From NCBI GenBank assembly GCA_021399445.1, contig JAJTUQ010000003.1, positions 5,270,001 through 5,334,000 of the forward strand: a stretch of 64,000 bases of DNA. The letters run 5' to 3'. A program made the translations under genes and the position numbers. Below are positions 45,392 to 58,323 of this stretch, piece by piece. Below the pieces are notes generated by a model. The model worked only from the letters and a program-made list of their open reading frames with translations. It ran no database searches and was not told where the DNA came from. Positions within the stretch are counted from its first letter, which is position 1; each line of letters starts with the position of its first letter. The stretch comes from Xylogone sp. PMI_703. Its lineage: Eukaryota; Ascomycota; Leotiomycetes.

Positions 45392-47590
45392 TTAAGTATC
45401 TCCTCTCCCAAGATTATGCTGCTGCATCCTTTGCACATCAGTTACATAGTTCTTCATTCTCCAAGCAGGAACACCCTTCGTGTACATCTCATCTAGCTCT
45501 GCAGGGTTCCGTTGAGATGGCTCAGGTACGTAAAAGTAGATAATCACACAGCAGATGACTCCTGTACCCAAAAACAACCATGCGGTTTTATAGCCCCAAT
45601 TCGCGCCGTTAACGTCCACTAAAATAGGAGAGTAAATTAGTTTTATTCAGCTCAAGGAGTTTGTTTGATAAACGTACAAATAACAGGGAGCGACGTATTG
45701 AAGGTCAATCCAAAGAGAACAGATGCACCGGTTGCCAAACCTGCTGTTCTGGCGCGTAATTTCTGGGACGAGATCTCGCCGGCGAAAGTCCAGCCGAGGC
45801 TGCCAACTAATAAATCGTCCCTTGGTTAGTTCTGAAAGCCCAAGCGTACTGAGGCAAAGGATGTGGGCGAAGTTATTTACTTACGGCCGACATTGAAGAA
45901 GGACCAAACGCATGCTACGAAAATGAGGAAATTCTGCAGTGATTTTGTTTTCGGTACTAAGCCGAGTATACCAACTAGGAGCATGGTGACAGTGCAGACT
46001 ATACAGCAAACGATAACTATAACCCGACGACCGAACTTGTCTGATCCGAACATGAGAGCTGTGGAGCTCACGAGGGCAATGATAGCTGTGTAGATTAGGA
46101 ATCAGTATATGGCAATGAGGATCTAAAGCACATTTGATGGATATAACTCACTCAAGATTGATGTAATGAGGAAGGGGTTCGTGAAACCGCTTTGCTTGAA
46201 AAAGAGGCTCGCATAGATGTTTAGAAACGCCAATCCTGTGAGTTGCTGGGAACATATAGGAAGTGCAGCTCCTAGAGTTCGACGAGCGTTGGGCCCCTTA
46301 AAACATTCGGCGTAGGAGCGTAAGAGCTGTCGGAAGCTACTGTTATCAAGCCCAAGGTCATGAAGCTCGCGGCGTTCTTCCATAATAGTGTTTCTAATGA
46401 TTGCATATTCAATTTCCACGTCATAACCCGGAACATTACCGTTGACTCGGCGTAGTGAAGCTTTCCCTTTCTCATCTTGGTCTCGGCTGGCATAATAAGC
46501 TTGTAGATAAGCGTCAGCAGGCACCGTGAAAGGAAGATTCTTTATATAGACAAGTGTGAAACTAAGAGGAACATCGAGGATGATGTTTCTTACCAGGTGT
46601 TTCCGGAATCCAGAGGAAGATTGGCAACATAATACCCAGAAATCCCCATTGAGTAAGAATGGGAACTTTGTAGTTCAGAGGCTCTGTGGATTGAACAATG
46701 GTGAGCACCATGGGAGCAAAAAACTTCCCAATGGTATTCCAAAATCCGTACGCCAGGACCATTGCACCGCGAATATTGGTTGGAGACCATTCGGTCACAT
46801 AAATAGGCAGAGTGGACTGAATACATCCGACACCAATGCCGGCTAAGAGCTTTGCTCCGGCCCAATATCTCCAGTCTTTCACAGTGGTCTCGAGAGCAAT
46901 AGACTAATGAGCCCATATCAAAGTCAGTCCTAAGTGCTACTATCAAGTGCAATAAGTTAAATCTATAGCATAGGAGCATAAGTAATGAAAATGGGAGTCA
47001 CTAACACATGCAAGAATGATCCAGAGCAAGTATAAGGTCATCTTTCGGCCAATCCTGTCCGAGACGGGGTTCAAAAGCACCATACCGACGAGTTGGCCCA
47101 GGGATTGCATGGCACCCCAGAGAGCGGTGTAGTTTGCATTGAGGGTGTACACTCCTTTTGCATTGGGAAATCCCAGGTGGTTGATAAAACCCTGATTGGC
47201 GATGACATTCCCTACAGTCCGGGGTGTTAGCCTAGCCATACAAATATTATATCGATGTTGCACAAGGAAGAAATGGAAGACCTATCTAACCATTTAGATT
47301 ATATTGAAACCCGTCTGCTGCAGCTGCTATACAGAGTAAATTACAGACAAGTACTGCCTGCGCAGGGCCAAATGTTAGCACAACTCATTGAACAATAGGC
47401 TGTAATATCTATTCACCTTTCTAAATCTCTTGACAGTGGCCCACAGACTCCATTCGTCCAAGGTTGATTTCAGGATCACATCTATTTCGTGTTTGAGATC
47501 GGCTTCTCCTTCCACATGCTCACTATTTGGATGAATCCCACTCTCGACCTTTTGCTCATGCACCGTAACATCCTCATGGGTGGGAGCCAT
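45392..47590 (-). CDS. MFS sugar transporter (eight exons)
   Basis: Exons on the minus strand are 47590-47417, 47357-47291, 47211-47006, 46903-46594, 46499-46152, 46085-45885, 45806-45678 and 45618-45392. All joints have GT...AG ends and keep phase, giving 553 residues. Family signs are DGFQYNLNG after the first helix, DRIGRKMTLY in the helix 2-3 loop, PIYVTEWSPTNIRGAMV, PETP before the central loop, QQLTGLAFLNIYASLFF in helix 7 and GWTFAGEISSQKLRARTAG in helix 10, as in hexose/alpha-glucoside proton symporters. It acts in the plasma membrane. It is divergent from a GH78 rhamnosidase across 1.1 kb, suggesting that it imports rhamnose or a rhamnose-containing glycoside. The substrate is inferred from this neighbour only. 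Confidence 0.9.
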
Positions 47591-48713
47591 GGTTACTATG
47601 GCGATGGGAGTCGGTTATCAACAACTTAGAAGGCTACCTAGCTCTAGGCCGATAGAGAGCAATAGCTATCTGCTCATCAATCGGCAGGGGATGATAATTA
47701 ATATCATATACTCCCTCCCTTCGAACCAAGCCTGGGCTCCTTGCTTGAATTACCTAAGCTACGCCTCTTCGGCGGGAGATATTGCGATGACCGGAGGAGA
47801 ATAGCAGGATAACACAATCCTTGGCAGAGAGGAGAGTCTCCAGGGAGAAGGCAAAACCCCATCTTTCTTTGTTTGGGGAACTTTGCTAGTCAGTTGAGCC
47901 AATTGGGGACGGCATCAACAACAGTGTAGATTGATAAACAGCCACGGAGTGATTACAGTGACCAGAACTATCTGGGGTAACCAAGCGAGCAAGACGAGCC
48001 ACAGACGAGCCAATGCGGGGAAATTCTGGGGAGTTCACGCCCCCAACACGGCCTCGGGGAATCGATACACCGGCCCCTGAGCACTATCCCACCTTCGCAC
48101 ACGGTTCCAAGAGCAAAAGTGCGAGACTTGGTCGATGATAATGTCAAGACTCTCTCACTAAGAGTATGATGTGGCGCGTTAAGTTCGTCTCAAACCAACT
48201 CTTAGCGTTCGTAGTCAGCATGCCCATACGTTAATTTCTCGGACTGGGGTTCACAGGAAGCTTGGCTGGGAAAGCCATGTCTTCTGAGAGATCAAATGCG
48301 TACGCAAAACACGGATCATTGGCTATTCTGAACTAAGAGCAAGATTCTTTACTCACCATCGTCAATTCAAAACCTTTTACTTTCAACTGGCCAAGACGAC
48401 AGCCTCGGGAGAGTGAGCAGCGAGCGTCTCAACACGTGATGCTGAGGTCGGGCAGCTTGAGCCAGACTCATTCGCGAGGATCCCACTTTAGGATGACGAT
48501 TGTGAGACTGGTGTAGCTAAAGAATAAGATATAGAAAAGAATCTCTGATGTGAGTGACGACCACATCTTGCAATACAATCCTCATAATATTGACTCCCTC
48601 AGCCCCTAAAACGGGATTATCTCATAAATATTAATTTGAGAGGCTAACCAGAGTCACACTGTCGGTCAATTTTCAATACATTGTAATAAAGAAATAAGAG
48701 ACCAAATAAAGAT
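47591..48713. promoter_or_regulatory. Divergent promoter between sugar transporter and rhamnosidase
   Basis: This 1.1-kb spacer lies between two start codons facing away from each other and contains no supported gene. The shared location suggests co-regulation, presumably by inducing sugar and carbon-catabolite control. I did not identify a specific operator with confidence. Confidence 0.5.
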
Positions 48714-51509
48714 ATGCCGGTTTCCATAGCTCAGCTCAGTGCCGAGCACCATCATGATGGCTTTGGCATCTCCAGGCCCTCGCCACGCCTGTCCTGGCGC
48801 TTTGGCTCTTCAACTGTGAGAGGCTGGACCCAGGCTTCCTACGACATCACTATTTCACGCCCTGGAAAAGCTGACGAGACTTACCACGTGGATTCGGCCG
48901 ACTCCGTCCTGGTCCCGTGGCCCTCGTCTCCTCTCTCGTCGCGAGAGATTGCCCATGTTCAGGTTCGTTCGACGGGCAAGGACGGCTCGGCCACTGACTG
49001 GGCAAGATTGACAGTAGAGGCCGCGCTTCTTGAGCGCTCAGACTGGGCTGCGAAGCTGATTTCCGCCCCCCAGCAAGCCATTGACCAGCCAAAACGGCCG
49101 TTTCGCCTACGCAAGAAGTTTACGTGCCCTCATGGCCCAGCACGGCTATACGCAACCGCTCATGGCTTATACCAAGTCGAGATAAATGGTAAGTCCGTAG
49201 GAGATCAGGTTCTGGCTCCAGGCTGGCAGTCCTACAAACACCGTCTACATTACCAGGTATACGATATCACGTCTCTTCTGAAGGAAGGAGAGAATGCGAT
49301 TGGTGTTACTGTTGGCGAAGGTTGGTATGCGGGAAGGATTGGCAGGCCGGGCGTGCCCAATATCTGGGGCAATAGACTGGGCTTTCTTGGTCAACTAGAA
49401 GTTGGCGGCAAGGTCGTATGTGCAACAGATAGTAGCTGGGAATACCTCGATGGTCCCATCATTGACTCGGAAATCTATAACGGTGAAGTTATCGACACAT
49501 CCCTCATTGACCTAAATTGGTCGACTACCTCCCAATCAGGAAGCGCAAAGTGCAAAGTGGAAGAGCTATCCTTCCCGTCCGCAGAGCTGATTTCCCCTGA
49601 CGTCGCTCCTGTTAGACGAGTGATAGAGATCAAGCCGAAAAAATTAATTACAACTCCCAAGGGCAAGAAAGTTCTTGATTTTGGGCAAAACTTGGTTGGC
49701 TGGTTGAGGATAGAAAAGGATATTCCTGGGAAGAAGGGAGACGAGCTCTTGATTAGACATGCAGAAGTGATGGAACATGAAGAGCTAGGCACACGGCCGT
49801 TGAGAACCGCAAAGGCACGGGACATAGTCAAGCTAGGGGGCCCAACCAAGGGTTATGAGCCAAGCTTCACATTTCATGGATTCAGGTAAGGAGCTGGTTC
49901 TTTTCTTTAACTCTGTCTTATTCACCTAAGGCTAATATATATGACTCTGGTAAAGGTATGCTGAGATAACCGGTTACGATGCTCTTACCCTCGATGACTT
50001 TACGGCCATTATGATATCATCCGATCTCCGTCGTACAGGCACTTTCGAGTGCTCACATCCCCTTATAACTAAGCTTCATGAGAACACCGTATGGTCTATG
50101 CAAGGGAACTTTGTGTCGATCCCTACCGATTGTCCCCAGCGTGACGAACGGCTGGGCTGGACTGGCGACATCCAGGTTTTTGCACCAACCGCGAATTATT
50201 TATTCGACACAGCTGCTTTCCTAGGAACCTGGCTGAGGGACGTTGAGGCAGACCAGAGGGATGCTGATGGTGTTGTACCTATCATTGTGCCAGTAGTACC
50301 AATGGGCACGGATAATAAGCGCCAATATCGGCCAATGGCTGTCTGGGCTGACTGTGCGATTATTACACCCTGGGACCTATATAATGCCTTTGGAGATAAA
50401 GCTACCCTCGAAGTGCAATGGGAAAGCATGCGCCTGTGGCTGGACAAAGGCGTACCCCGGGACGAGAGAGGCTTCTATGCGACCACCACTCCCCAGTATG
50501 GAGATTGGCTCGATCCTCGCTCTCCACCTCAGCTACCGGGCCATACCCCTACCGACAATTATCTGGTTGCAAATGCCTATCTCGTATATGTAACCAACTT
50601 GACAGCTCAGATTGCAAAGCTGATAGGCAAGTCTGATGAAGCTGATTCATATTCCAGTCAGGCATCCAAGCTTCTTAAAACTTTCCAGGATGAGTATATC
50701 ACAGCCACTGGTCGTCTTGTTTCTGACACGCAGACCGGGTATGCTCTTGCTCTTCGCTTTGGGCTCATCCCTGAGAAGCATATCGGCCGGGCTAAGGAGA
50801 GGCTAGATTATCTGACCAGGTGGGAATCCTTCAAGATTACGACAGGCTTCGCTGGCACGCCCATTATTTTGGACGTCCTTGCTAGCCATGGAATGCTTAA
50901 TCTGGCCTATGGAATGCTGCAAGAGCGCGATGACCCGAGTTGGCTGTACCCAGTCACTATGGGCGCAACTACCATTGTAAGTTTTCTTTACCTCTACTAA
51001 CTATTTTTCCAGCGTTCAGATGGGCTGCAGCTTTGAAAATGAATACCTGCTAACATCTCATTTTCTTAACGTAGTGGGAACGTTGGAACTCGATGCTTCC
51101 TGATGGTAGTATAAATCCGGGTCAAATGACCTCCTTCAACCACTATGCTCTCGGCTCTGTGTGTGCTTTCTTACACGGTGTGGTGGGTGGTCTTTCAGCC
51201 ACCTCACCTGGCTGGAAGACTGCTCTCGTTCATCCTCAACCAGGTGGTTCCGTCACTCATGCATCTACTTCCTTTGATTCACCATATGGACTGTACTCGG
51301 TTGAATGGAAGCGCGAAGGTTCAAAGATGGTAACGAAAGTTCGAGTCCCACCGAATGGTGAGGCTAGAGTAGTTCTTGATGGTGTTGATGAGACCATAGC
51401 CAGTGGCGAGTATAGCTTTGAAACGAAGTGGATGGAAGATCCGGAGTGGCCACCAAAGCATATCCAAGGGCCTCAAGGCTTGGAGGTAGCGCCGCAATTT
51501 GTGATGTAG
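48714..51509 (+). CDS. GH78 alpha-L-rhamnosidase, intracellular (three exons)
   Basis: The coding sequence joins 48714-49885, 49956-50976 and 51075-51509 (875 residues). Both introns (70 and 98 bases) have consensus donors GTAAGG and GTAAGT and keep phase. The enzyme removes terminal alpha-L-rhamnose from glycosides. N-terminal beta domains carry ARLYATAHGLYQVEINGK, GWQSYKHRLHYQVYDIT and VTVGEGWYAGRIG. The third joint restores FHGFRYAEITGYDA. The (alpha/alpha)6 catalytic domain begins near residue 430 with the acidic CPQRDERLGWTGD motif holding candidate catalytic residues, followed by YGDWLDP and the C-terminal MTSFNHYALGSV. There is no signal peptide, so the substrate must enter the cell, which fits the divergent sugar transporter. 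Confidence 0.94.
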
Positions 51510-52323
51510 ACTTATTTATAATATGCAGACTTTTACCATAATTACAAGCCGTGATTATCCAGGCATAAAACCAGTCTAGTAGATCTTCCATCAGCTTCTA
51601 ATCTCGTCGCCTCCTCTGCTTCACCTTAGTACTCGGAACTCTGCGGTTGTTGAGTCAGGGATTCACTCTTTGGTTTTCATCTCTACACTTATAGTTGGTG
51701 TTATGCTATTGGTCTGTTTGTCTTCCATAAGCTGCTCTGGTAACACTTCCATTGCTGGAGTCGGCCTTGGTTGTTGGTCAATTATATTGGTATTATTCAT
51801 TGTATCTGCACCATGTGAAGTTGCTTCCGAAAGATTTGATGATGATGAATGGTTGGGTGAGATACTATCAGGTAGATTATATGCTGCAGGTATTGTCTGA
51901 AGTGGCTACGGCTATTTTAGCTTGGATCTAGGTGAGTAGGGACTAGAATGACCCACCTTAGGTAGCAAGCTTTTAACAGCTGCGCGGTGAATAACAGTTA
52001 GAAACAAGGAAGTCCCGACGACGAAGGGTATCAGTTGACTTGTTGATGAGAGTTGGTTAATTCCACTGATACTGTTCCACTTAATTGTGAGCTCGATGAC
52101 CAGGATTGTCTAGGTTGTTGTGATAAGACCAAAAAGGCCAAACATGTTTCGAATGCTAAAAGCAACACATTCTGTCAAAGCTCTATAATGACCCTTAGTA
52201 TGACCTAGGCTGCTATTCCGAAGGTGAGAAATTTACATGGTTTGACGGTTGCTATCCTGTGATTCACTAATTCTAAAACAGGCTCGTATATGCTCTGCCC
52301 TTGGTTCACGTGCACTTTCCACA
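51510..52323. other. Intergenic; one hydrophobic short frame
   Basis: A 76-codon plus frame at 51670-51900 has a hydrophobic N-terminal half but starts with TTG and has no motif, so it was not called as a gene. The two flanking genes converge here and their 3' ends account for part of the stretch. Confidence 0.4.
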
Positions 52324-53114
52324 TCATCGTCGACTGTCCCAGGATTTGTGTAGCAATTGGGTGAAGAATTTGAAGAGAAATATGTAAATATCCCTTTTAC
52401 TCGCGAACTTGTCACTGTTGCACTCCTCCGCACATATAAAAAGAATCATGGCCATGCCCAGATTCATAAAGGTCATCCATATTAACATGGGTACATAAAG
52501 GAGGAACACCAGGATGCAGACGAATATTGAAAACGCCTGTAAAAAGGTGCGTACCGCGCCAAAGAGGTTCTGGCGTCCAAAGAGAAAAATTACCGGCGCG
52601 CATTGATTGCCACGAAGCTGGTCGGCGCCAGTGAAAAAGAACCAGACGGTATAAGCAGCCATGGCTAAGGCAAGGCAAGCGCGAAAGACGATGCCTACAG
52701 TAGAATACAAAGGGTGACCAAAAGAGGGAGTTTTCCACAAACAGCTCCGACAGATGCGTAGGATATGCTTGACAAACCCGGGGTAAGGCGGTTCGTCGGC
52801 CGGGGATATCGATATAACTCACAGAACCGCATACCGGCCACGCTCCAAACACTGAAGAAGTAACCTAAGAACATGTTCATAACAATAAAGCTCTCGACAC
52901 TCTGGATCGTTTGTTTAGAGGAAGCATAGATCAAGGCGATGAGGTTGGAGAGGATGAACAGCGTGTTCGTATCGGACAGATCACTGACACGGCTCTGAAC
53001 GAAGGCATTGGCAATAAGCGTCGCAAACCAGGACAGGTAGACGCCTACTCGGATGCCTATGCCGTAGAGATCGCCGTTCCCTTCAAAGCCGTAACATTTA
53101 TTTGTAATATTCAT
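52324..53114 (-). CDS. Small fungal multi-pass membrane protein (two exons)
   Basis: Exons are 53114-52823 and 52694-52324, giving 220 residues. The 128-base intron starts GTGAGT and ends CTGTAG, and phase is kept (RFC joined to IVFRACLALAMAAYTVWFF). The protein has about six hydrophobic segments, including GIRVGVYLSWFATLIANAF, LFILSNLIALIYASS, VWFFFTGAD and IWMTFMNLGMAMILFIC. The N-terminal DLYGIGIRVGVYL pattern recurs in uncharacterised fungal membrane proteins. Function is unknown. Without splicing the first frame ends early, and the alternative readings across the junction contain no hydrophobic continuity, which favours this model. Confidence 0.65.
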
Positions 53115-53919
53115 TGCGAAGTTTATTAGAGATTAAATGGGGCTATCATGGGATAAGATAAAGAAGATAGGAGACGCCGTAAGGGTCTTATGGCTGGCTC
53201 GCAAGTAACATCGTTAAATATTTCAAAACTTGTCGCATTGCAAGTCTACTATCTTTATGTGTGAGTTGCACTAGAAGCCGGGGCTGAAGGAAGATTGAAG
53301 TTGACTAGGGTTGCATCAATCCAGCTGAGCAAATGAGTTTGTGGCATGCTCTGACTGGTTCGTAGTGAGAACCCTGTAAACGGCCTCCCTCGTAGAGAGC
53401 GACATGAGGCTGAGGTAGTCTTGTTATACCAATCGATAGATACATATGACTCTCCAAATCCCAAGACGCCATCTTTTGTTCGGGAGTTCTAGAAAAGATA
53501 TATACTAAATTGATTTAAATATGGCATGTTAAGTTTGCAAGTTTGTTACTTATTACAAATGAACTAGCGCTATGAATTACTACATGATCTCTCTCGACCC
53601 ATCAAATTGCAGCGTTCTTCAGCTACAGAGTAATGGTATGTTTTAAATAGTAAACTACAATAATATTAAAGTCACTTACTTGCCGATCTTGCCTAACATA
53701 GGTTCAATACCGTCAGGGTTCACCATATCCAATCTCCAACATCCACCCCCACTTTGTGCCCCGGATTCTTGGAGTCCTTCTCCAACCATTTTGCATGGGA
53801 CCTGTAAATCTAGAGTCTACATTTGACATTCATTGAGCTTCATAGACCCATCTACCATCAGTGTCTATGACTTATACTCAAATTAAAATAAATGCGGTTA
53901 AACTGTATACCCAATAACA
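53115..53919. other. Intergenic between divergent genes; no supported gene
   Basis: A 69-codon minus frame (53255-53464) lacks motifs. The spacer should hold the promoters of the membrane protein and the downstream regulator. Confidence 0.45.
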
Positions 53920-56259
53920 ATGTCGCCATCGCCCAGACGAGCAGCCCAAGAGGGCATGCAGCAAGGCCGACCTTCTCTAACAAAGACTCGTAAACAGCGC
54001 CGAGGAAAACCGAATCGTGGTTTCACTTGCTCTAATTGCCGTTCCAGAAAGGTAAGAACCGTTGTTACTCCAATATCTCTATATACGCTGATCGGATACT
54101 ATAGACACGCTGTGATGGTACACAGCCGAGCTGTAAGACCTGCGAAGTGTACAATGACCAATGTCGTTACGACAAACCGCCGCCAATGTCACAGATTAAC
54201 ATGATGGCAAAGAAGCTACAAGATGCTGAACGGATCATTGCAAACCTCCAAGCGGCTATACAATCCGGGACTCGTTCTATTGATCACTCTCCAGACCACT
54301 CTAGAGCTGACACACAGTTAGAGGCTTCTAGTCCACGTCCATGTGAGAGTCCTCAATTGCCGCAAGGGGAATCAGAGACCCTCATACCGACACCTAACAG
54401 TTCTCCGTCATATGCGAGAGTAAAATCCCCTGAAACTGGAACTTCCGGAAGCCTCATCTCGGACATCAGTTTAGACGAGAATGGAAAGCTGTGCTACTAC
54501 GGCCCTACATCAGCTGTACACGATCCCTCAACTATCGAATCTATCAAAACAGGAGACCAACATTACGATAGCCCATCGGCAAAATCTAACGTGAGGTCGT
54601 TGCTTACGTCGAAAGCAATGGAGTCACGAGCATGGGAGGATTTTGCGGCAGGTAACGCGGCATTTCGGAGTGATATTCCTCGACATACCTTGAGTCGTCT
54701 TTTAAAGATACATTGGACTTGGGTTGCGCCGATGTTCATGTGGGTGTATAGACCAGCATTCATGCGTACGTATCCAAAGGAAGAAGGATTGAATTTAGCT
54801 TACAGGGATAAGGCGATATGAGCACTGGTGGGCCCTACTTCTCTGAATTTCTGCTAGTTGTGTTATGTGCACATACAGCAAGATTTCTCGATGGAAATAT
54901 CGGGGAGTTACTTATCTCGCGAGCCAGGCTGCTACTTGGGACAGAAATTCAGCGTCCCAGTTCGATACCAACTGTCCAGGCACTGCTGCAGCTCAGTGCA
55001 AGAGATCTTGCCTGTGGGTCAATTTCTCAAGCCTGGCTCTACAGCGGTATGGCGTTTCGCATGGTCAGTGACCTGGGTTTACACCATAGTAGTGGGAAAT
55101 TGTTAGAATTTGGGTATTTAACAGCAGAGGATATAGAAATAAGACGTCGACTATTCTGGAGCTGTTACTTCTGGGACAAGTAGGCTAGTATTCCTAGGCT
55201 ATGAACTATTGCTAAAAATTTGCAGAGCAATCAGTTTGTACCTTGGACGCATGCCGACCCTGACAGAACTACCCTTTGATCACTCTCCGGAATTATGTAA
55301 GTAGCCTCTCTTAGACTGATGATAGTTGATAGTAAAGCTAAATTCGAGCAGTGGATACCTTTGCTGAACATGAACTCTGGTCACCATATTATGGAGAGCC
55401 TGGAGATATCTTTCAGGTCCCGACATCCCAATACCCTGCCACGACTTCTTACGCGATTTCATGCTTTGAGAACTCGTGTAGACTCGCAGTCATTATTAGC
55501 AACATCATGACTCGATTTTATTCCAGACGTGGAACACCCAACACTGATGAAGAGTTCCGACGTCTTCGTGGTAGCTTGGATGAATGGCGCACAAATTCTC
55601 CGTCTCATCTTGTCTACAAGCCAGAAAACTTACCGGCAATTTCCCCACCACCTCATATTCTTACACAAAAGTATGGATTTGCCAATTGCATAGACAGTAT
55701 GTAACTAACGCTACTATACAGTCTACTGTATTATACTACTATAATTCTCCTCCATAGACCATTCTATTCGTCACAAATCCATCGCGCGGCTTGCCGAAAC
55801 GCAGCCAACAGCCTTGAGAAATTACTGCTCCTATTAGAAACAACATTTGGCTTCACGACAAGAATAACCTACTTGATGGCTTACTGTATCTACACTGGGG
55901 CTTCAGTAATGGTCCAAGATGTGAACGCTGGCGACCTAGAAGCAAAGGGCAAAATGAACACTTTTCTAAGGGCCCTTAAGTGCGGGTTGAAGACTTGTCC
56001 GGTAGTCCAAAGGAGTATAGAAATCATCAAGAACGGTCTCAAGAACGGCGCTCAGTCAAGAGCTGTGGATATTGATGAATCTTTGCCGGAGAATACTATG
56101 CGAAACTATCTCCCCGCCTTTCCGTATGGCGATACTCAAATGGCCCTTTCCAACGACAGTAGCTATAGTTTGGCAGACCTAGATGCCTTTGCGTTGTTGG
56201 ATTCGTTTCCAGAAAATCATATGGATACTGTTGCAGGCGGCTGGTATCTCCCATCTTGA
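53920..56259 (+). CDS. Zn2Cys6 transcription factor, NIT4/xylanolytic-activator type (six exons)
   Basis: Exons are 53920-54051, 54105-54765, 54813-55179, 55226-55296, 55352-55670 and 55722-56259. All joints use GT...AG and keep phase, giving 695 residues. The first intron splits the zinc cluster, which after joining reads C-SN-C-RSRKTR-C-DGTQPS-C-KT-C-EVYNDQ-C. A coiled segment follows (MMAKKLQDAERIIANLQAAI). The fungal-specific regulatory domain shows MWVYRPAFMRDM-STGGPYFSEFLL across intron 2, GMAFRMVSDLGLH, RRRLFWSCYFWDK-AISLYLGR across intron 3 and IILLHRPFY in the last exon. The intron 2 and 5 joints are supported by these motifs and by a perfect CTAAC branch in intron 5. Its targets are unknown; control of the neighbouring rhamnoside genes is possible. 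Confidence 0.88.
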
Positions 56260-56720
56260 CTTGTATGCAGACAAGTTCAAGATATTTTAGATGACCCATA
56301 GAGCTTCAATCACAATTAAACAGAGGGTCCGGATTGGGTTTTATTAATTGCCTAGTTAAAACCACTCAATGTAGCTATTGGAAAGGCGCCGGAAAGCGTT
56401 GGAAGCTGCTAAGATTGAATATGACTTCGCAAGCTGGAAGGTTTACTCGTCTAGTTGCTTTTCTATAGCTTGTTCACCTACACTGTTAACTCTTTTGAGG
56501 TACAACTCCAGATATAACAGGATTATCCCACGAACCTCATGGCAGATACTGATGCATACATAAGCCACGAGCATTTGGGTAATATATTCGCTCTATTTTT
56601 ATTTCTCCTACTGAAAGCATGATTTAGTTTGTCATGATGCCATATCTCACAGTTCTAGTATCTCATCCTACTGCTAAAAGGATAAGATATCCACCCGACG
56701 CAACCATCTTAGCCTGTGCA
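56260..56720. other. Short convergent intergenic region
   Basis: This holds the 3' ends of the regulator and of the oppositely oriented acetyltransferase gene. No gene or clear structure was seen. Confidence 0.5.
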
Positions 56721-57315
56721 TTAGGGTCTCTGGATTCGAAAAACATATGAATCTCTGAGACCCTTTTTGGGTAGAACAATACAACCCTTCAATGTCTCCA
56801 CATTTGAAAATCCGCTTTTCTCCAAGACTCTAATGCTGCCCACGTTCTCTACATCAGTCTTTGCCTCTATGACGCTAACATTGGGTCTCAATTTCCAGTA
56901 GACGTCTAGAAAGGCTTTCAATGCCTCAGTAGCGTAGCCGCGTCCCCAAACGTCGGGATGAAAAGTATAGCCCAGCTCGGGCGCAGGCGAAAAAGAATAG
57001 ACTCCCACGATCCCTATCATTCTTTTCTCGTGATCGCGAGATTCGCCCTCTTTTGACCGGACGAAAACGGCATAGTTATCGCCGTCGGGATTTACCTCGG
57101 GCAGAATACCATTCAGCCAACTTCTACTCTCTTCAAGCGTCTTTTTTGGGCCGGTAGAGCTTATTTTCGGATCGTGGTGAGCATGTCGCACGTGCAAACT
57201 TAGTACAATGAACTTCTCACCTCCATTGAGTGGCTTCTTCGTTAGACCATATAGCATGAAAATCGTCGAGGTCAGAGACAGAAATTTTGCGAAGATGGAG
57301 TCGTGGAGTGTCCAT
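56721..57315 (-). CDS. GNAT-family N-acetyltransferase, RimJ/RimL-like (two exons)
   Basis: Exons are 57315-57221 and 57159-56721, giving 177 residues. The unspliced ATG at 57257 would miss the family N-terminus. The spliced form starts MDTPRLHLRKISVSDLDDFHAIWS, the usual opening of RimJ/RimL-type acetyltransferases, and joins EEATQWS to STGPKKTLEES through a 61-base intron (GTGAGA...ATAAG). The acetyl-CoA site lies in the VWGRGYATEAL motif, and the C-terminal NVGSIRVLEKSGF helix is typical. It would transfer an acetyl group from acetyl-CoA to an amine on a protein or small molecule in the cytosol; the acceptor is unknown. Confidence 0.85.
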
Positions 57316-58323
57316 TATGATCACAGCCGTGAGAGTCAACAAAAGCCTGTGTGTAGTGTTGCGAAAATGAAGCAACCGTAAAAGCCACATTGTCGCCGAA
57401 GTTTAGGGCACTGACGGCGTCCTCGTATTCAGCACGTATCGCGCAAGACCACGCATTAACCAGTGTCCACCCATGTTATAAGCTGAAGATACAGTACTTG
57501 GCAGCTTCCACTTCGAATCTTGTTAACTCACGATATGCTTTCTGTGAGTATTGGGTTGTGTTTGCAGGCAGGAACTCTTATTTCGCGGAGCATGGTTGAC
57601 ATGGGATGCGCTTATCAATAGCCAGGCCAGCAGTAAAAACTTTGGGCCTCGGAGTAAAGAGACCCAATCCTGTGTGAAGATCGCAAAAGAATGGCAATAA
57701 ACTGTTAGAGTCAGCTTCTTATTGGGTGTCTCGATACCACCGTAGCGTTATTACAGTGCACTTACCTAGTTTAGAAGTAGGTCAAATTCTACAGGAGATC
57801 GGTCAAAGAAACCCATTATTCTGGCGAAAACACGCTGTGTCTGATACCAATTCAATTATTAAACCCTATCTCTTGTATTATATTGCAATTACAGACTGAT
57901 ACTGTTTATTTATTCTTTGTGATTCACGATTTTTCGACCTTCAATATCTGGAAAGTAGGAACTAGATTCTTGTTGACATATACTTGGTACCACCGACTGC
58001 GACTCTTGGTCATCAACTGGCTAGCACTAAAATAGAGAATACAAAGGGCTACTGCAACGTCACAGTTCTGGAATGTGAAGCTATTGGCCTAACCATACCC
58101 CATAGTTTGATTAGGCTGGAAAAGCTTCCATCTGATCTCCTCTTTGCGGGGAAGCGCCAGAGCGCGAGAGGCCAGCGGGGAGATGCCTGAAACTCCGTTA
58201 AATACGGTAGCATTCTCCGACCCAGACCTCTCTTTACTTACCACAACTGTTTTGTCCCTTCGCGCACCAAGAACGAGAGAGCGGGCATAGAGCGGGCATC
58301 TCTATGTCCACATCGGACCACAA
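57316..58323. other. Divergent promoter region; no supported gene
   Basis: This 1-kb spacer lies between the acetyltransferase and the ARCA-like regulator. Two plus frames of about 68 codons (57390-57599, 57984-58190) have no motif and no splice partner. Confidence 0.45.

Noticed and set aside
57160..57257. ATG at 57257 as start of the acetyltransferase
   Set aside because: It reads through a consensus intron and loses the family N-terminus present in the other frame just upstream.
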